DNA from: Owenia fusiformis
Lineage: Eukaryota; Annelida; Polychaeta; Sabellida; Oweniidae
DNA: 50,000 nucleotides
Direction of reading: 5' to 3'
Assembly: GCA_903813345.2 (NCBI GenBank)
Contig: CAIIXF020000235.1
Coordinates: 190,659 to 240,658 of the forward strand
Shown in pieces: positions 1 to 10,485 of this stretch; positions within the stretch are counted from its first letter, which is position 1; every line of letters begins with the position of its first letter. The notes under the pieces are model-generated. The model was not told the origin of the DNA, made no database searches, and saw only the letters and a program-made list of their open reading frames with translations. Both the position numbers and the translations under genes were made by a program.

Positions 1-1204
1 CTCGCATTTATTACATCCCCGTCTAGATAGAAGTCGTTTTATTTCTGAAAGCATTGAGAATTTCAATAATATGAGGTTGAATACTAGTTTGATAAAATAT
101 TTAAAAATATCAGATTCACGTACAACTAGGTTGGCGGGTCGACTTCACATGCATGTATGCTTTGGTATGAAACAAGTTAATTTTTTGCAACTTTAATGAA
201 ATAAGACCCAAATAATGCAAAGAAGGGGAAAACACAATGCATAATAATGAATCCATGCAGGCTACAGGTGGTTATTTTGATTGTAGATTGTTGTTGTATT
301 TTGACCCAAGCTGAGTCGCGAAATGAAGACCATCCTTTTAGGGCCCCGTAGATACTAAATAATAAGTAGGTAAAAGTTCATTTTCAACGACCAAGCAAAG
401 TCATATATAGCCAATCTGTATCAAGATACAATCAGGCGATTATATCGAAGAAGAACATTTCTTTTCAGAAGCATTTAGACAGGCGCAATGAAAGGATAAT
501 TCTCCTTCATGGCAATAATCAACGAAGTACAACTTAGTTCAGTCGTTCGGTTTGAGACGAATCTGTCAAGGCCGAGGGCAATCTAATCAAAGAGACATAT
601 TCTTGATAATGGGAGGCACAGGATCAAAGGACAACCGTTTCCCTGTAGTAGTGCATACGAGGGTCAATAAATGACTTCATCTGTAGTAAGGTTCTAATTC
701 ACCTTTGGAAACCTGAGAGTGCAAGCTTTAAGAATCATCGTTGTTGACCTCAACTGTTGGTTGTCGACTTACGGATTTACCTACACGTTTATGATCATAT
801 CATTTTAATATGAATAGTACTCAGAATTATTTACTTCAATTTTAAACTGGTCAATCATAAAACGTAGGTTAATTCGTCAGCCGATAGCCGGCGGTTGAAA
901 TCACGAATGGCTCTCAGAGACACTCGATCAGTATAATGTTAGAGGAAATCAAAGCTTTGAAAATCAACTGAAATTTCCTGTTTAAGAACCCTTATACTAG
1001 CCAAATAAGATATGCTCAGAAATAATTTCTACAAAATGAGGCTCACTCAACTAGCTTTGATCTACCCAGCATCTTCTCTCGTGGCGCAGCGCCCACTTCA
1101 ACTGAAAAATGCGCCCACCTCAAAGTTTGTTTCCATAGTGGGGGAAAGTTATTTGTTTTAAATTGCTCCCTTTGGGGCTATTCAAGGGTAAAACATGTAC
1201 TCAC
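1..1204. other. No gene recognised
   Basis: AT-rich sequence without a convincing exon or element. The minus-strand gene A must continue through here or beyond the left edge, because its last exon seen (1205-1381) ends in an open phase-1 donor. I did not find the next exon with confidence. Confidence 0.4.
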
Positions 1205-1381
1205 TTGTAAAATCCGATTTAGTGTCACCAGTAGCTTTGTTCTCTTGTTGATCGTCATCCAAGTCTTTACCTGCCATCTCAAATGCTTCCATATTTTCCC
1301 AAGAAGCACCAAGCTTTTCCTTCAAGTAAATGTCTACATCAATGGTAGTTTCATCTTGGATCTGATCTTTTGTTTGGAGGT
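1205..1381 (-). CDS. Gene A exon 7: acidic linker exon
   Basis: This is a phase 1-1 exon of 177 nt. The acceptor reads ...TTCTTGCAG and the donor is GTGAGT. It has no stop in the frame that continues gene A. Its product contains TTIDVDIYLKEKLG followed by NMEAFEMAGKDLDDDQ. That second motif has a counterpart in the exon just upstream (NIKAIDAAGEDIDSDQ), which points to exon duplication. The segment around LKEKLGASWENM has the spacing of the first helices of a death-fold domain, but that is only a guess. No catalytic motif is visible. The gene continues beyond this exon. Confidence 0.6.
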
Positions 1382-2019
1382 CTGCAAGAACACATGTATA
1401 TTTATGGGATATTTATGATCGATAGATAAACAACGGTAGTCTTCTTTCTAAATTAAAATGTGAAAATATTCAGCCTGTGCCGAAAAACGATGATGCTCCT
1501 CCGTCAAAAGTGTGAATTCAAATTACGTGTATTGTACAATTACTCGATGCTGGTATAGGTATCATTGTCAATATTAACCAGCCAGATGCAAGAGATCTAA
1601 ATAGACTTTACGTTCTGAAAGGCTTTAGTAAATATATTTATGATACCATATTACTTTACATATATATGGAAACCAACTGTGTGACAAGTATTAGTTCAAC
1701 ATATATAAATCGTACCTTAAATATCGTATGCATTTACTGTTGAAATTTCGGCACTTGACGGTTGCCCATGCACCATTCTTTCAAAATTTGGCATAAATAA
1801 ATTGTTCGAGGATGTTACTTTGTAATTTTCAGACTCTTAATTCAAACAATAAAGTTATGGTCAAGGGTATCTACCAAATATTGAGATAGTTTGAAATAAT
1901 GCGACCTTCATTTCAGTAAAACAACTTTATCTTTACATTCAATTCAACTTATTTTCAGTAATTGTTGAAAACAAGTTCTACATTACGACATGTCGTAATG
2001 AAATGGTATTTTTACTCAC
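1382..2019 (-). other. Gene A intron 6
   Basis: AT-rich intron with GT-AG borders. I see no repeat or gene inside it. Confidence 0.5.
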
Positions 2020-2181
2020 CTGCAACATCCGGTCTAAATCCACCTAGAGCTCCCACTAGTTGGTCGCTATCAATGTCTTCACCTGCTGCATCAATTGCTT
2101 TAATATTCTGCGACTGAGACGTTCTTTTCCCATCAGCATTTACCGCTGCTTCATCTTTGCTTTGATTCTTTGAAGGAATTT
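2020..2181 (-). CDS. Gene A exon 6: acidic linker exon
   Basis: This is a phase 1-1 exon of 162 nt. The acceptor is ACTCTAG and the donor is strong (GTGAGTAAA). The product is polar and acidic. It carries NIKAIDAAGEDIDSDQ, which matches the motif NMEAFEMAGKDLDDDQ of exon 7 at 7 of 16 positions, with most others conservative. The two exons are therefore probably duplicates of each other. No known domain is recognised. It is likely a flexible linker or interaction segment behind the TRADD-N-like domain of exon 4. Confidence 0.6.
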
Positions 2182-2714
2182 CTAGAGTAACATTTTTATT
2201 CGAAATATTTCAGTTAGGTTCATAAATAAAATAAACATTTCTTTACCACAGAACGCCATTTAATTACCATATTTATCGTCCCACTTCAAACGGACACTAT
2301 ACAAAACACACATTGAATTGAAAACATTATTTGAATAATGTTCATGATTTTTATGATTAAACTGTCTCATATAAATCCAAAAATGATTGTTCCCCTCTCA
2401 AAATCAATTGTTAATCAAAAGTGATTTTAGCCAGGCATCCACAAATTTGAATCAACAAACAACAGCCTTTAGCAGCACATTGTCCATTAACATTGCTGCA
2501 CAAAGTTCAATATTCTTAAAACAATATTCTTGGAGTATTCTGCTATTCGTAATAAGCATGTGAGGCGTCAGTTCACTGTTAGTACTTAAGATGTGCATCA
2601 TAAAGTTTCTGTAACCATCTATGCATATCACGTAAAAAGACTCCGGAAGTTCAAAGGAATGGCATACGAAGAATCGGAAAACGAAGTAAACGTGTCAACA
2701 ATTGCTATACTTAC

Positions 2715-2960
2715 GATGGCCTGTATACAAAAATATATTCGGTAACTCGCCAGATGTTTCCACATCAATTGCCTCTCTTACTGTTACATCTTTAGTCGTG
2801 TCATCTTTATCTCTCGTCTCTTCAAGCTGCCCTTTTATCTTAACTTTCGATAGGCCTAGTTTTTCCAGATTAGTACTAATACAAGTCAATTTTTGATCGA
2901 TCGTAGATGCTGATGCTCCACCATCCTTGTCTGATGAACCATCATCTTGGTCTTGTACCC
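2715..2960 (-). CDS. Gene A exon 5: linker following the TRADD-N-like exon
   Basis: This is a phase 1-1 exon of 246 nt, with acceptor GTTATTGCAG and donor GTAAGT. It opens with an Asp/Gly/Ser-rich stretch (VQDQDDGSSDKDGG). Next comes a probable helix (STIDQKLTCISTNLEKLG), then a charged tail ending REAIDVETSGELPNIF. The parts TIDxxL...LEKLG and REAIDVETSGELP loosely echo exon 7 and exon 6, so the three linker exons may share an origin. It joins exon 4 in frame. Function unknown. Confidence 0.6.
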
Positions 2961-3142
2961 CTGCAATAACCATTAGAGTAGTCAGTTTATTGAAAAACCT
3001 GGCATAGCCTAATGTATTGATGGGATAGTTGTTAGGTCGTTTCATGCAATGTATGATTTTCGTGAGAGACAGTCACATATTATGAGAAATATATATGCAT
3101 GCATACATTCAAACTAGTCATTACGAAGAACGTGGAGCTCAC

Positions 3143-3520
3143 CTTGATCCCAAGACAGACACTGTTGCACCAGCTCGCCATCTATAGTTAGCGTCACTTG
3201 AACGTAAGTCTCATTATATTCCTTTCTAAGGTCTTCTGGAATTAACTCTGTTATAAGTTCCAAAGTTAACTCCCCGCTGTGGAAATCCTCAATCAATTTT
3301 GCGGCTAGTCTTCGATCCACGATCTTCAACTGAAGTACTATAGATTCAAAGTAGAAGTCAAGAAAGTCAACTCCATACCGGCGTCTCATTCTTCTCTCTA
3401 CTGTTTGTCTTTTATGAAGCTCCGATAAAGCCCCATATATCTTGTGTGAAAACTTTGCGGAGCCCCTGCCTGTAGACTGTCTCTGTCGTAAAACGTGTGC
3501 GTCGTTTAAGCGCATCTTTT
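3143..3520 (-). CDS. Gene A exon 4: TRADD-N-like domain
   Basis: This is a phase 1-1 exon of 378 nt. Its first third is basic (KMRLNDAHVLRQRQSTGRG...). It is followed by a compact alpha/beta segment of about 80 residues: a hydrophobic strand SIVLQLKIVD, a helix AAKLIEDFHSGELT, a LIPEDLRKEY turn, a strand VQVTLTIDG and a final helix ELVQQCL. The order is strand, then helix with an (E/D)-(F/Y)-x-(S/T)-G-x-L turn, then strand and helix. This is the pattern I associate with the N-terminal domain of TRADD and related invertebrate domains. A clear paralogue lies at 49594-50000 (shared AAKLIEDFH, LIPE, RK-Y). TRADD-N binds TRAF-type partners in vertebrates, so a signalling-adaptor role is inferred. 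A structure-based search would settle the family. Confidence 0.6.
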
Positions 3521-3719
3521 CTAAAGTTGTCAGCACAATTCGTAGAGTTTCTGTATGGTGCAACAGAAATGTTATAGGCACAATATGTCATGACAAAATA
3601 TTCAATTGGATTCGCTTTAAATTGTTCGGTTGTTCTATCAATAATAGTATAGTAGTACACTTATACTGTGTGTACTGTGGTTTTCTTTTATGTTTGCACA
3701 ACTTAGTATGATGCCTTGT

Positions 3720-3800
3720 TGCCAGCCAAAGCCCATCTGTCTATCTGTCCGTCTGTCCGTTTTTCCGTCCAACCATCTGTTCGTGCGCTCGTCCTTCTGT
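3720..3800. repeat. CTGTCCGT-rich simple repeat
   Basis: An imperfect tract of TCTGTCCGTC/TTCGTGCG units on the plus strand. It resembles the reverse complement of the GGACGGAC tracts in the elements near 28.8 and 45.8 kb, so it may be a relic of the same repeat family. Confidence 0.5.
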
Positions 3801-4049
3801 TCGTGCGTTTGTTTGAAATATGGAATTCATGATTTAATTTGAGAAAAACGATGGTCAGAATGGTCAATAAACATGGCCTGAAACTGACCCATACTATTCA
3901 ATTATTCTGAGACGCATTACTGGACTCGACTATATTTTCTTAAGGCTCTGTACATGTGGTTGTGGAGGGGAGATAAGATGCAGTGATGTTAACATTTTGT
4001 TATTTCATTCATTTTCTTATGTTATTAATGTAGATAAAACTCCAGTTAG

Positions 4050-5390
4050 GGGGTCTTCCATTTATTTTGATGTATGATTCATTCGAATTGAAATAAAACA
4101 CAAACTAAACTAGAAAACGACATGTAGGTATATAAAAATGGTATTAACAATTAATCTAAGGATGTACAATGTAAAAATGTTACAAAAATCAGGTACCAGT
4201 ATAAAATCAACAGTATAGTATGATATTGGTATTATACATTATCGATAGATGAGTAGTTTTTTATATGAAGATTTGAAAATATTTAGAGTGGAGCATTTTT
4301 TAATATCATGTGGTAGAGCATTCCAAAGATTAGGACCCAGATAGCGAAGGGAAAGTTTAGAGCATTTAGGGATATGAAAATAATGCAATTGTCTTGTGTA
4401 ATGATGATGAATATTAATGTTGATATCAAATAAGTCTTGAAATAGATTTTTTGGAAGACTGGGGTGCTTATTAAAGATTTTGTACATGAACTGACCAGTA
4501 CAATATCTGTTGACATCAAAAATATTTAATATTCCAAGATCTTTAAATAGGGGAGCGGAGTGAGAAAGTCTATCCTTATTTAAAGCTAGCCTTAAGAATT
4601 GTTTCTGCAGTTTATGTAGACGATCATAAAATGATTTAAATGTGTTACCCCAGATTATGTTGGAATGATTTAATTGAGAGTGTATCAATGAGTAGTAAAT
4701 TGTTTTGAAACTGTCTATTTGAAGTAGATGTTTAATGTGATAAAGAGAACCAATGACGCGAGAAATCTTTGTTTCGACAGATTTTATGTGCTCTTTAAAT
4801 TTCAAGTTTTTATCAATAATAATTCCAAGAAAGTCAATTTTTTCCCGGAAATTTATGTTCTCATTGCGTATTTTAAGATTCAGATTTGTTTGATTTTTTT
4901 GGGGTCCAAATAGAATAGCATTGGTTTTGCCAATATTAAGTGAAAGTTTGTTTGCTTTTATCCAGTCATCTATTGAATTCAAGTTTGCATTAGTTCTAGT
5001 CATAAGTTCATTTAAATCATAATCACTATCAAGAAGATTGGTGTCATCAGCAAACATAATAAATTTTAGATTAGGGGCAACGAAAGGCAGATCATTTATG
5101 TAAAGAATAAATAATAGTGGTCCAAGTACCGAGCCCTGCGGAACACCACAATTTAGAGATGATTGTTTAGATTCATAGTTGTTAATGGTGACATATTGTT
5201 TGCGGTCTTTTAAATAACTTTCAAACCAGGACTAAGCTATTCCTCTGATGCCATAATATTCAAGTTTTTGTATCAAAATGTCATGATTTATTGTGTCAAA
5301 GGCCTTGGAAAAATCTAATGTTATGCCAATGCTCGTTTTCCCCAAATCAGTTGATTTTCGAATTTGTTCAATACTATAAATACTTTATAT
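4050..5390 (-). mobile_element. CR1/Jockey-like LINE, 5'-truncated reverse transcriptase
   Basis: Translation of the minus strand gives the second half of a non-LTR reverse transcriptase. It reads AFDTINHDILIQKL, then GVPQGSVLGPLLFILYINDL, then the catalytic FADDT box (stop-free from about 5057 to 4239). After that come thumb and C-terminal sequences typical of CR1/Jockey elements (SLIHSQLNHSNIIWG, LWNALP near the end). The 5' part is missing. A stop (TAG) interrupts the frame just before WFESYL, so the copy is dead. It lies in gene A intron 3, in the same orientation as the gene. The left limit is approximate. Confidence 0.85.
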
Positions 5391-5757
5391 ACAATATAAT
5401 AAATACTTCAAATAATATAAAATGTGATACTTACAAAATTGATTAACCATTGCTTCTAAGGAAAATGGTATATTTTGATATTTTTCGATTTTCAAGGGGA
5501 AAAACTTCGCGAGCTATACTTTTAAGAGGTGAGAAATGTTTTAGGATGACTTTGGATATCAGATCAATTTTACGGAAATCAATAAGCCAATTCTGACCCC
5601 CTTTGACTGAACTGTTAGTATAGTACTAGTCGTGTAGTATGTAGTCTATGAGTAGATACATGAACTAATAGATTTTAATCACATATTAATGCTAGCCCAC
5701 CACGAAGAAACTGTTACAAATAGCAAAAACAATCTCCATTCTGAGATGAAAGAATAC

Positions 5758-5895
5758 CTATATCGTTTTTAGGAATTGTAAACGTAATATCTTGGCCCAA
5801 CATTGTACACGTGTATCCGATTTTCATAAAGTCGCATCGTTCCTGTGTAAATGATTCTATGGATGAGGGTATGCTGGCCGTAGGTTGTCGAGGTT
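5758..5895 (-). CDS. Gene A exon 3: small exon before the TRADD-N-like exon
   Basis: This is a phase 1-1 exon of 138 nt, with acceptor GATTATTTACAG and donor GTATTC. Its product reads like real protein: PRQPTASIPSSIESFTQE, then MKIGYTCTMLGQDITFTI. The tail (GYTCTMLGQDITFTIP) vaguely resembles the start of the gene B TRADD-N-like exon (GMQIEITTKDKGMTITVL). What is one exon in gene B may therefore be split in gene A. If the donor were not used, the frame would stop soon after. No known domain. Membership in gene A rests on phase and position only. Confidence 0.5.
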
Positions 5896-5999
5896 CTGTA
5901 AATAATCAAAATTAAAACTATGAGCATGTATTTCATATTTTCATGTCTGCCTCTATGAAGCAACACCACTCAAAATAAGATGCATAAGGTTTGTCGACA

Positions 6000-7100
6000 T
6001 GTCTTAAAGGCCGGTTTTAAAGTTGCTAGCAACTCCCATTAAAATAGTTACATCCACACTTTAACATGGTTCAGAAAGTCAGGATTAGTAAGTTTAATTA
6101 ACAGCATTGCTTAATACTAGATTTTGAATGGCTTAACTCGTGGACTTTTAAATTTGAAAAATGTTATTATTGTTTCTAAATGTCTTATCACAACCCAACA
6201 AAATGAAAAAAGTCAAAATTGAATAAACTCCAGAATATAACCATCAAAACATTGTAAGATACCATAGCAAAATAAGAAGCAATATATTTTTTCGATCAGT
6301 ATGAAATTATAGAAAATTGACCAGCTTTTTGAAAATATCAAAAATACAGCTATTTTGGCTGTTCCATTAGTCTGCCTCCTATTTATACCCCAAGTCCCTC
6401 TTTAAGTGACACAAGTCGTTTTGATATTAAACTACCTATTAGAAAAGAAAATTCAAAATCTCATAGGAAACCATATCCAGAACTTCCATATCTCCCGCTC
6501 CAGGATCTTTCAAATGTGAAAAATCCACTGGGTATTTAGTATGTATAATCAGATCGGGCAAAAACTCAATACTATTTAATTGACGGCCCTCTCTAATATA
6601 ACACTGATTTTAAAATACTTTCATGTGGAATTGGAAATGCAGGGATTACTTTTCACAATTGTCCCTGGATGGATAGTCATATAATATATATTTTTGAAAA
6701 GTAGACAAACACCAGTGGATTGAGTGTACATTTCATTCTTGATTTTCAATATGAATTTTATTCCAGGGTAATATGATATTGACCAAGGGAAATATGATAT
6801 TGACCGAACGAGCGTATACAGTAAAGTATCAATTTTGCACTAATATTAGCCATGTCTTAAAAATTGTGCACTTGGAATTTGACAAGATGGCGTCGGATGT
6901 AGTCGATGTTGTTTCACGCTCCTGTTTTTCAGAACTAGATCCATGTATGGAGAGACTGTTAGATCAATATGAGTTCAGACCGCGCAATGAAATCGCGGAG
7001 AACCTTTCTATGGCCATGGATTATGATGAGCCCCTGATTCATAATCATATCATAATCATAATTTATTTACACCTGGATTTTCAATAGAAAATATGTATAG
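6000..7100. other. Intronic stretch, no gene recognised
   Basis: AT-rich sequence in gene A intron 2. A short plus-strand reading frame at 6773-7087 begins with a repeated phrase (ATATGATATTGACC twice) and has no recognisable domain. I do not call it a gene. Confidence 0.4.
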
Positions 7101-7129
7101 GTGACCCTGAAGGGGATGATTTGCAAATA

Positions 7130-8560
7130 GCTTTAAATTATATTAGTCCTTAGTAGAGAGTCCTTTTTTGAAAAGTTTAATTGATGGGCTAGGAAAGATA
7201 GTGTCATCTAGCTTATTCCATTTATTAATGGTCCTTGGTACAAAGGAGTATTTGATGTCTTTGTTGCAAGAATATGTGGTGAAGTTCACAGTATCATTTA
7301 TGACGTGTCATATATCTGAGGGGAGTAAAGAAATCTGAAGATGTGAATTCAACTTTGTTGTCTACTATTTTGTACATGAGTGAAAGTCATAGGGTATAGT
7401 CATTTGCAATGTTCTTGCGTTTGCGACTTATGCGTAATATGACACTTCTTGGCATTAAATTGCATTTGCCACATGGCTTGCACAAGTCTTGTTTCAAGTC
7501 TGCGGAGGTCTTGTTGCAGACTTTGGCTATCTCAAGCATTATTGATCTCTCTGTACATGAGACAATCATCGACAAATAGTCTGATGTTAGAAGTTCCAAG
7601 AGCCTTCTGAGATGTCATTCATGTACAGTAGGAACAGGAGGGGGCCGAGAACGGTTCCCTGGGGTACACCAACTTGTAACAGTAACAGGAGAAGACTTAG
7701 CTCCTTACAAGATAACCCTCTGGGTCCTGTCGCTGAGGAAACCTTCGACCCAAGAATTTGTGGTTCCAGTTATGCCATAGTTATTGAGTTTTAGTAAGGG
7801 ACGCTGGTGTGCCACCACGTCAAAGGCTTTCATAAAGTCAAGAACAATGGCATCAATTTGTTTGTGGTTATCTAGTGAGTTAGCAAGATCGTGTATTGTC
7901 AACATGAGTTGTGTTTCACAAGATTTCACGAGATCTGTAACCATGCTGTAACGTGTAATTGCACTCCTCAAGATGTTTCATTATGTGACTATGCATAATG
8001 TGTTCAAGGCACTTACAGGATATGCAGGTAAGGGAAATGGGTCTGTAGTTTTTGGTTTCAACCCTGTTTCCCTTCTTGAACACTGGTGATACGTGCGTGT
8101 GCAAAACGCCAGTCGGGTGGGAGTTCTCCGGATTTGATTGAGATGTTGAACACAGTACAGGTGTGGAGGGCCTAGTTCAGTCGCATAGGTTTTAAGGATG
8201 CGAGGTGGGATTTCGTCTTGACCAGGGGCTTTAGAGTGATTCAGGTCTCGGAGGATGTTTTCAACGCCAGATGGGGTAACAATCAACTCTGGGATTTGTG
8301 GGAATGTTTGAGGTTCAACTGTGGGTAAAGTTAGATCCTCCTCAGTGAACACGCTTTTAAAGAAGGTGTTAAGGGCATCTGCCTTTTGTTGTGCTGATGT
8401 TACAAGTACAGATGACGCAGGACAAATCCCAAAGCGCCAGGGATTTGAAGTCATGCCGGGGAAAAGTACATCACTCCTATAAGAGGATTAGGCAGATTTG
8501 ATTTTGTTTCTGGCGCTTCGTTGGATCTTCCTGTACTTGCCCCAGACAGCAGGAAGGACG
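7130..8560 (-). mobile_element. Degenerate CR1/Jockey-like LINE reverse transcriptase
   Basis: Three minus-strand frames together read as one non-LTR reverse transcriptase broken by frameshifts. From 8560 downward they give a region with KYRKIQRSARNKIKSA-like content, LNHSKAPGQDEIPPRILK, VSPVFKKGNRVETKNYRPISLT, then AIVLDFMKAFDVVAHQRPL. The GVPQG-like block near 7650 and the catalytic YVDD-type box are damaged or missing. This is a different copy from the one at 4.2-5.4 kb and more decayed. It lies in gene A intron 2 and runs with the gene. Confidence 0.8.
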
Positions 8561-8576
8561 AGATATTCTATTTAGA

Positions 8577-8981
8577 ATGGCGACATTGAAATTGGACAAG
8601 AAATGCACGAGTATATACGGGCCAGCTTCAGCTAGGGAAATGGAACAAACATTGGATATTAAACCAAAGAAAAGGCAGGGTGAGACAAAGCTTATCAGTC
8701 TTTCTAATGACATTTATGAACTTAACGTCTATGTTAGAGGTCTTGTGGAAGATTTTCCTAGAGGTGTTCTTGGATCAAGTAGCAAAATCCCTGAACTAGT
8801 TATCCTTGCAGTAAATTGTGATACACAAGCATCGCGTCAAAATACTGTCATACAGCTAGTTATTGGAAAATATACTGAGCTTTCATTGGACTTTTGCAAG
8901 GTTTTGGCAGATGTTGATGTTATGAAGCGTTCATATCAAGGGAAAAAAAGCAATTTAGATTGGGACTCAAATGAGAAGTAA
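8577..8981 (+). CDS. Unrecognised 134-residue open reading frame
   Basis: An ATG-started frame runs for 134 codons directly beside the 5' end of the LINE remnant on the other strand. The product is mixed alpha/beta-looking (IPELVILAVNCDTQ, VIQLVIGKYTELSLDFCKVL). It has no motif I recognise, no signal peptide and no membrane segment. Reading frames of this length are rare by chance in such AT-rich DNA, so it may be part of a decayed transposon or an exon. Weak call. Confidence 0.25.
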   Translation: MATLKLDKKCTSIYGPASAREMEQTLDIKPKKRQGETKLISLSNDIYELNVYVRGLVEDFPRGVLGSSSKIPELVILAVNCDTQASRQNTVIQLVIGKYTELSLDFCKVLADVDVMKRSYQGKKSNLDWDSNEK

Positions 8982-9546
8982 TTCAGCATCTGTACATTTT
9001 CGAACCCGCACCATGCTAGGAAAGCCAAGGTGTTAATGAATCCAATGGGACCATTCAGGCTATCGTTACCTCTGGTCCAGTGCCACTTGTCGAACCTATG
9101 AAGGTAATTAGCTCTCGCTAGTCATATAACCATCGTATGCTGTTATTTGTTGTTTTTTCTTATTTGGATATTTTTTTTCTTGCATACGAGGGTCATACAC
9201 ACTAGCCGCTTCTATATTTGCTGGAAATGCTTTCCTGGTCTGTTTACCCAACCAAATCCACACAAATGATAAATTAATTTCTTTGCTTCCACTATAAAGT
9301 ATTTTATCTTACCTTAGGCACGTAAAACGCTTGGTAATTGAAGAAATATAAGCATGCTGCTTGAATTCTAATTTTTTTTCATTTTGCCATACTAAGGTCA
9401 CTTCCGGGTTAATCAGAGTCTAGATGTTAAACTATATCAAAACGAAATCACAAGTACATGTATTTGTTACAGGAAGATTCAGTTGAAAGGAAAGCAGTGT
9501 CGTTGAGAAGGGAAGTAACGTGGAAAAGTTATTAGATATGTAAGGC

Positions 9547-9778
9547 TTGAACGTGAACTTCAATGCACACGCAGATAAATGAAGTCAGATTTGTTTATTT
9601 CCTGTGGGCCAGCGTGAAGTTTACAGGTTTTTACATGAGATTATCATATTGTTGCAATTTACAGACGCGTATTCAACAAAGCATGAACGTGTACTTCGAT
9701 GCGCGCGCAGGAAGATGACGTCAGATCAGTCTACGTTCTACAGGAAAGCGTGAAAGTTACAGGTTTTTACGTGTAGAT
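9547..9778 (+). repeat. Tandem duplication with CRE-like site, then TATA box
   Basis: A unit of about 135 bp occurs twice: TGAACGTGAACTTCAATGCACACGCAG ... GCGTGAAGTTTACAGGTTTTTAC, and again with GATGACGTCAGATC inside the second unit. TGACGTCA is a perfect CRE palindrome. About 150 bp downstream comes GGGACTATATAAATAGG, a good TATA box. The arrangement looks like a promoter or an LTR with duplicated enhancers on the plus strand. No transcript unit was recognised downstream. Confidence 0.5.
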
Positions 9779-10084
9779 GCGCGATTACACGTCGCTCATT
9801 ACGTGATTAATTTTAGTTATGTTCTAGGATGGCACTGGAGCCCATATGTGATCGTTTTGCTTCATTCGGGACTATATAAATAGGCAGGGCTAATTTGATA
9901 CCCGGGGCTTCGTACAATATGTATACTAAACGAAATGAAATGACAGGGCCCGGCCTACGATTGTCTTATCACTACATTTGATTTGCGAACGAGGCATTTT
10001 CTTACGTCCACCCTTGATATGAGCAAAAAGTGATACTAATTTATCGAATTGTGGTTGAATATGAAATAAAGCAAAAATAAAAAC

Positions 10085-10166
10085 AAAATGTCTCGTCTCA
10101 TGCACCTAGATTTGAACCCAGGCCTTGCGGACGAGAGACCAAAGTGCTAACCATTACACCATAGAG
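10085..10166 (-). repeat. tRNA-derived sequence (SINE head or tRNA pseudogene)
   Basis: Read on the minus strand it starts GCTCTATGGTGTAATGGTTAGCAC and contains GGGTTCAAATC. These are good Pol III A and B boxes in the spacing of a tRNA. The D-arm resembles tRNA-Gln/Glu. The anticodon stem pairs poorly, so it is not a working tRNA. It is most likely the head of a tRNA-derived SINE. The AT-rich sequence below 10085 may be its tail. Confidence 0.65.
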
Positions 10167-10485
10167 CAATGAGCGCAGTAAGCAATGTTTACAAATTCTG
10201 AAAGATTTACACAATACAATGAAAATGATAGCATCATTTGATGGCTACATGATCTGACACTGAACTCGCAAACTTGTTAGATATGCATATAGAATAGAAT
10301 ATAATTGAACACTGATATATCACACTGTATTAATAATACAGAAAATAAGTGCATAATTTGACACTGAATGGAATAATACAATATTATCATTTGAAAGTCT
10401 TATACTGTCATGTAACTGTTACATGTGCTACTAGAGTATTGTTACCTAACTATAAAACCTGAGAAACTCTATGACATCAGAATGT

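Noticed and set aside
3442-3711. 89-codon plus-strand frame rich in cysteine
   Set aside because: It overlaps the TRADD-N-like exon in antisense and has no independent support.
8477-8713. 78-codon minus-strand frame as a membrane protein
   Set aside because: Its second half is LINE sequence and its first half is antisense to another frame; hydrophobicity is incidental.
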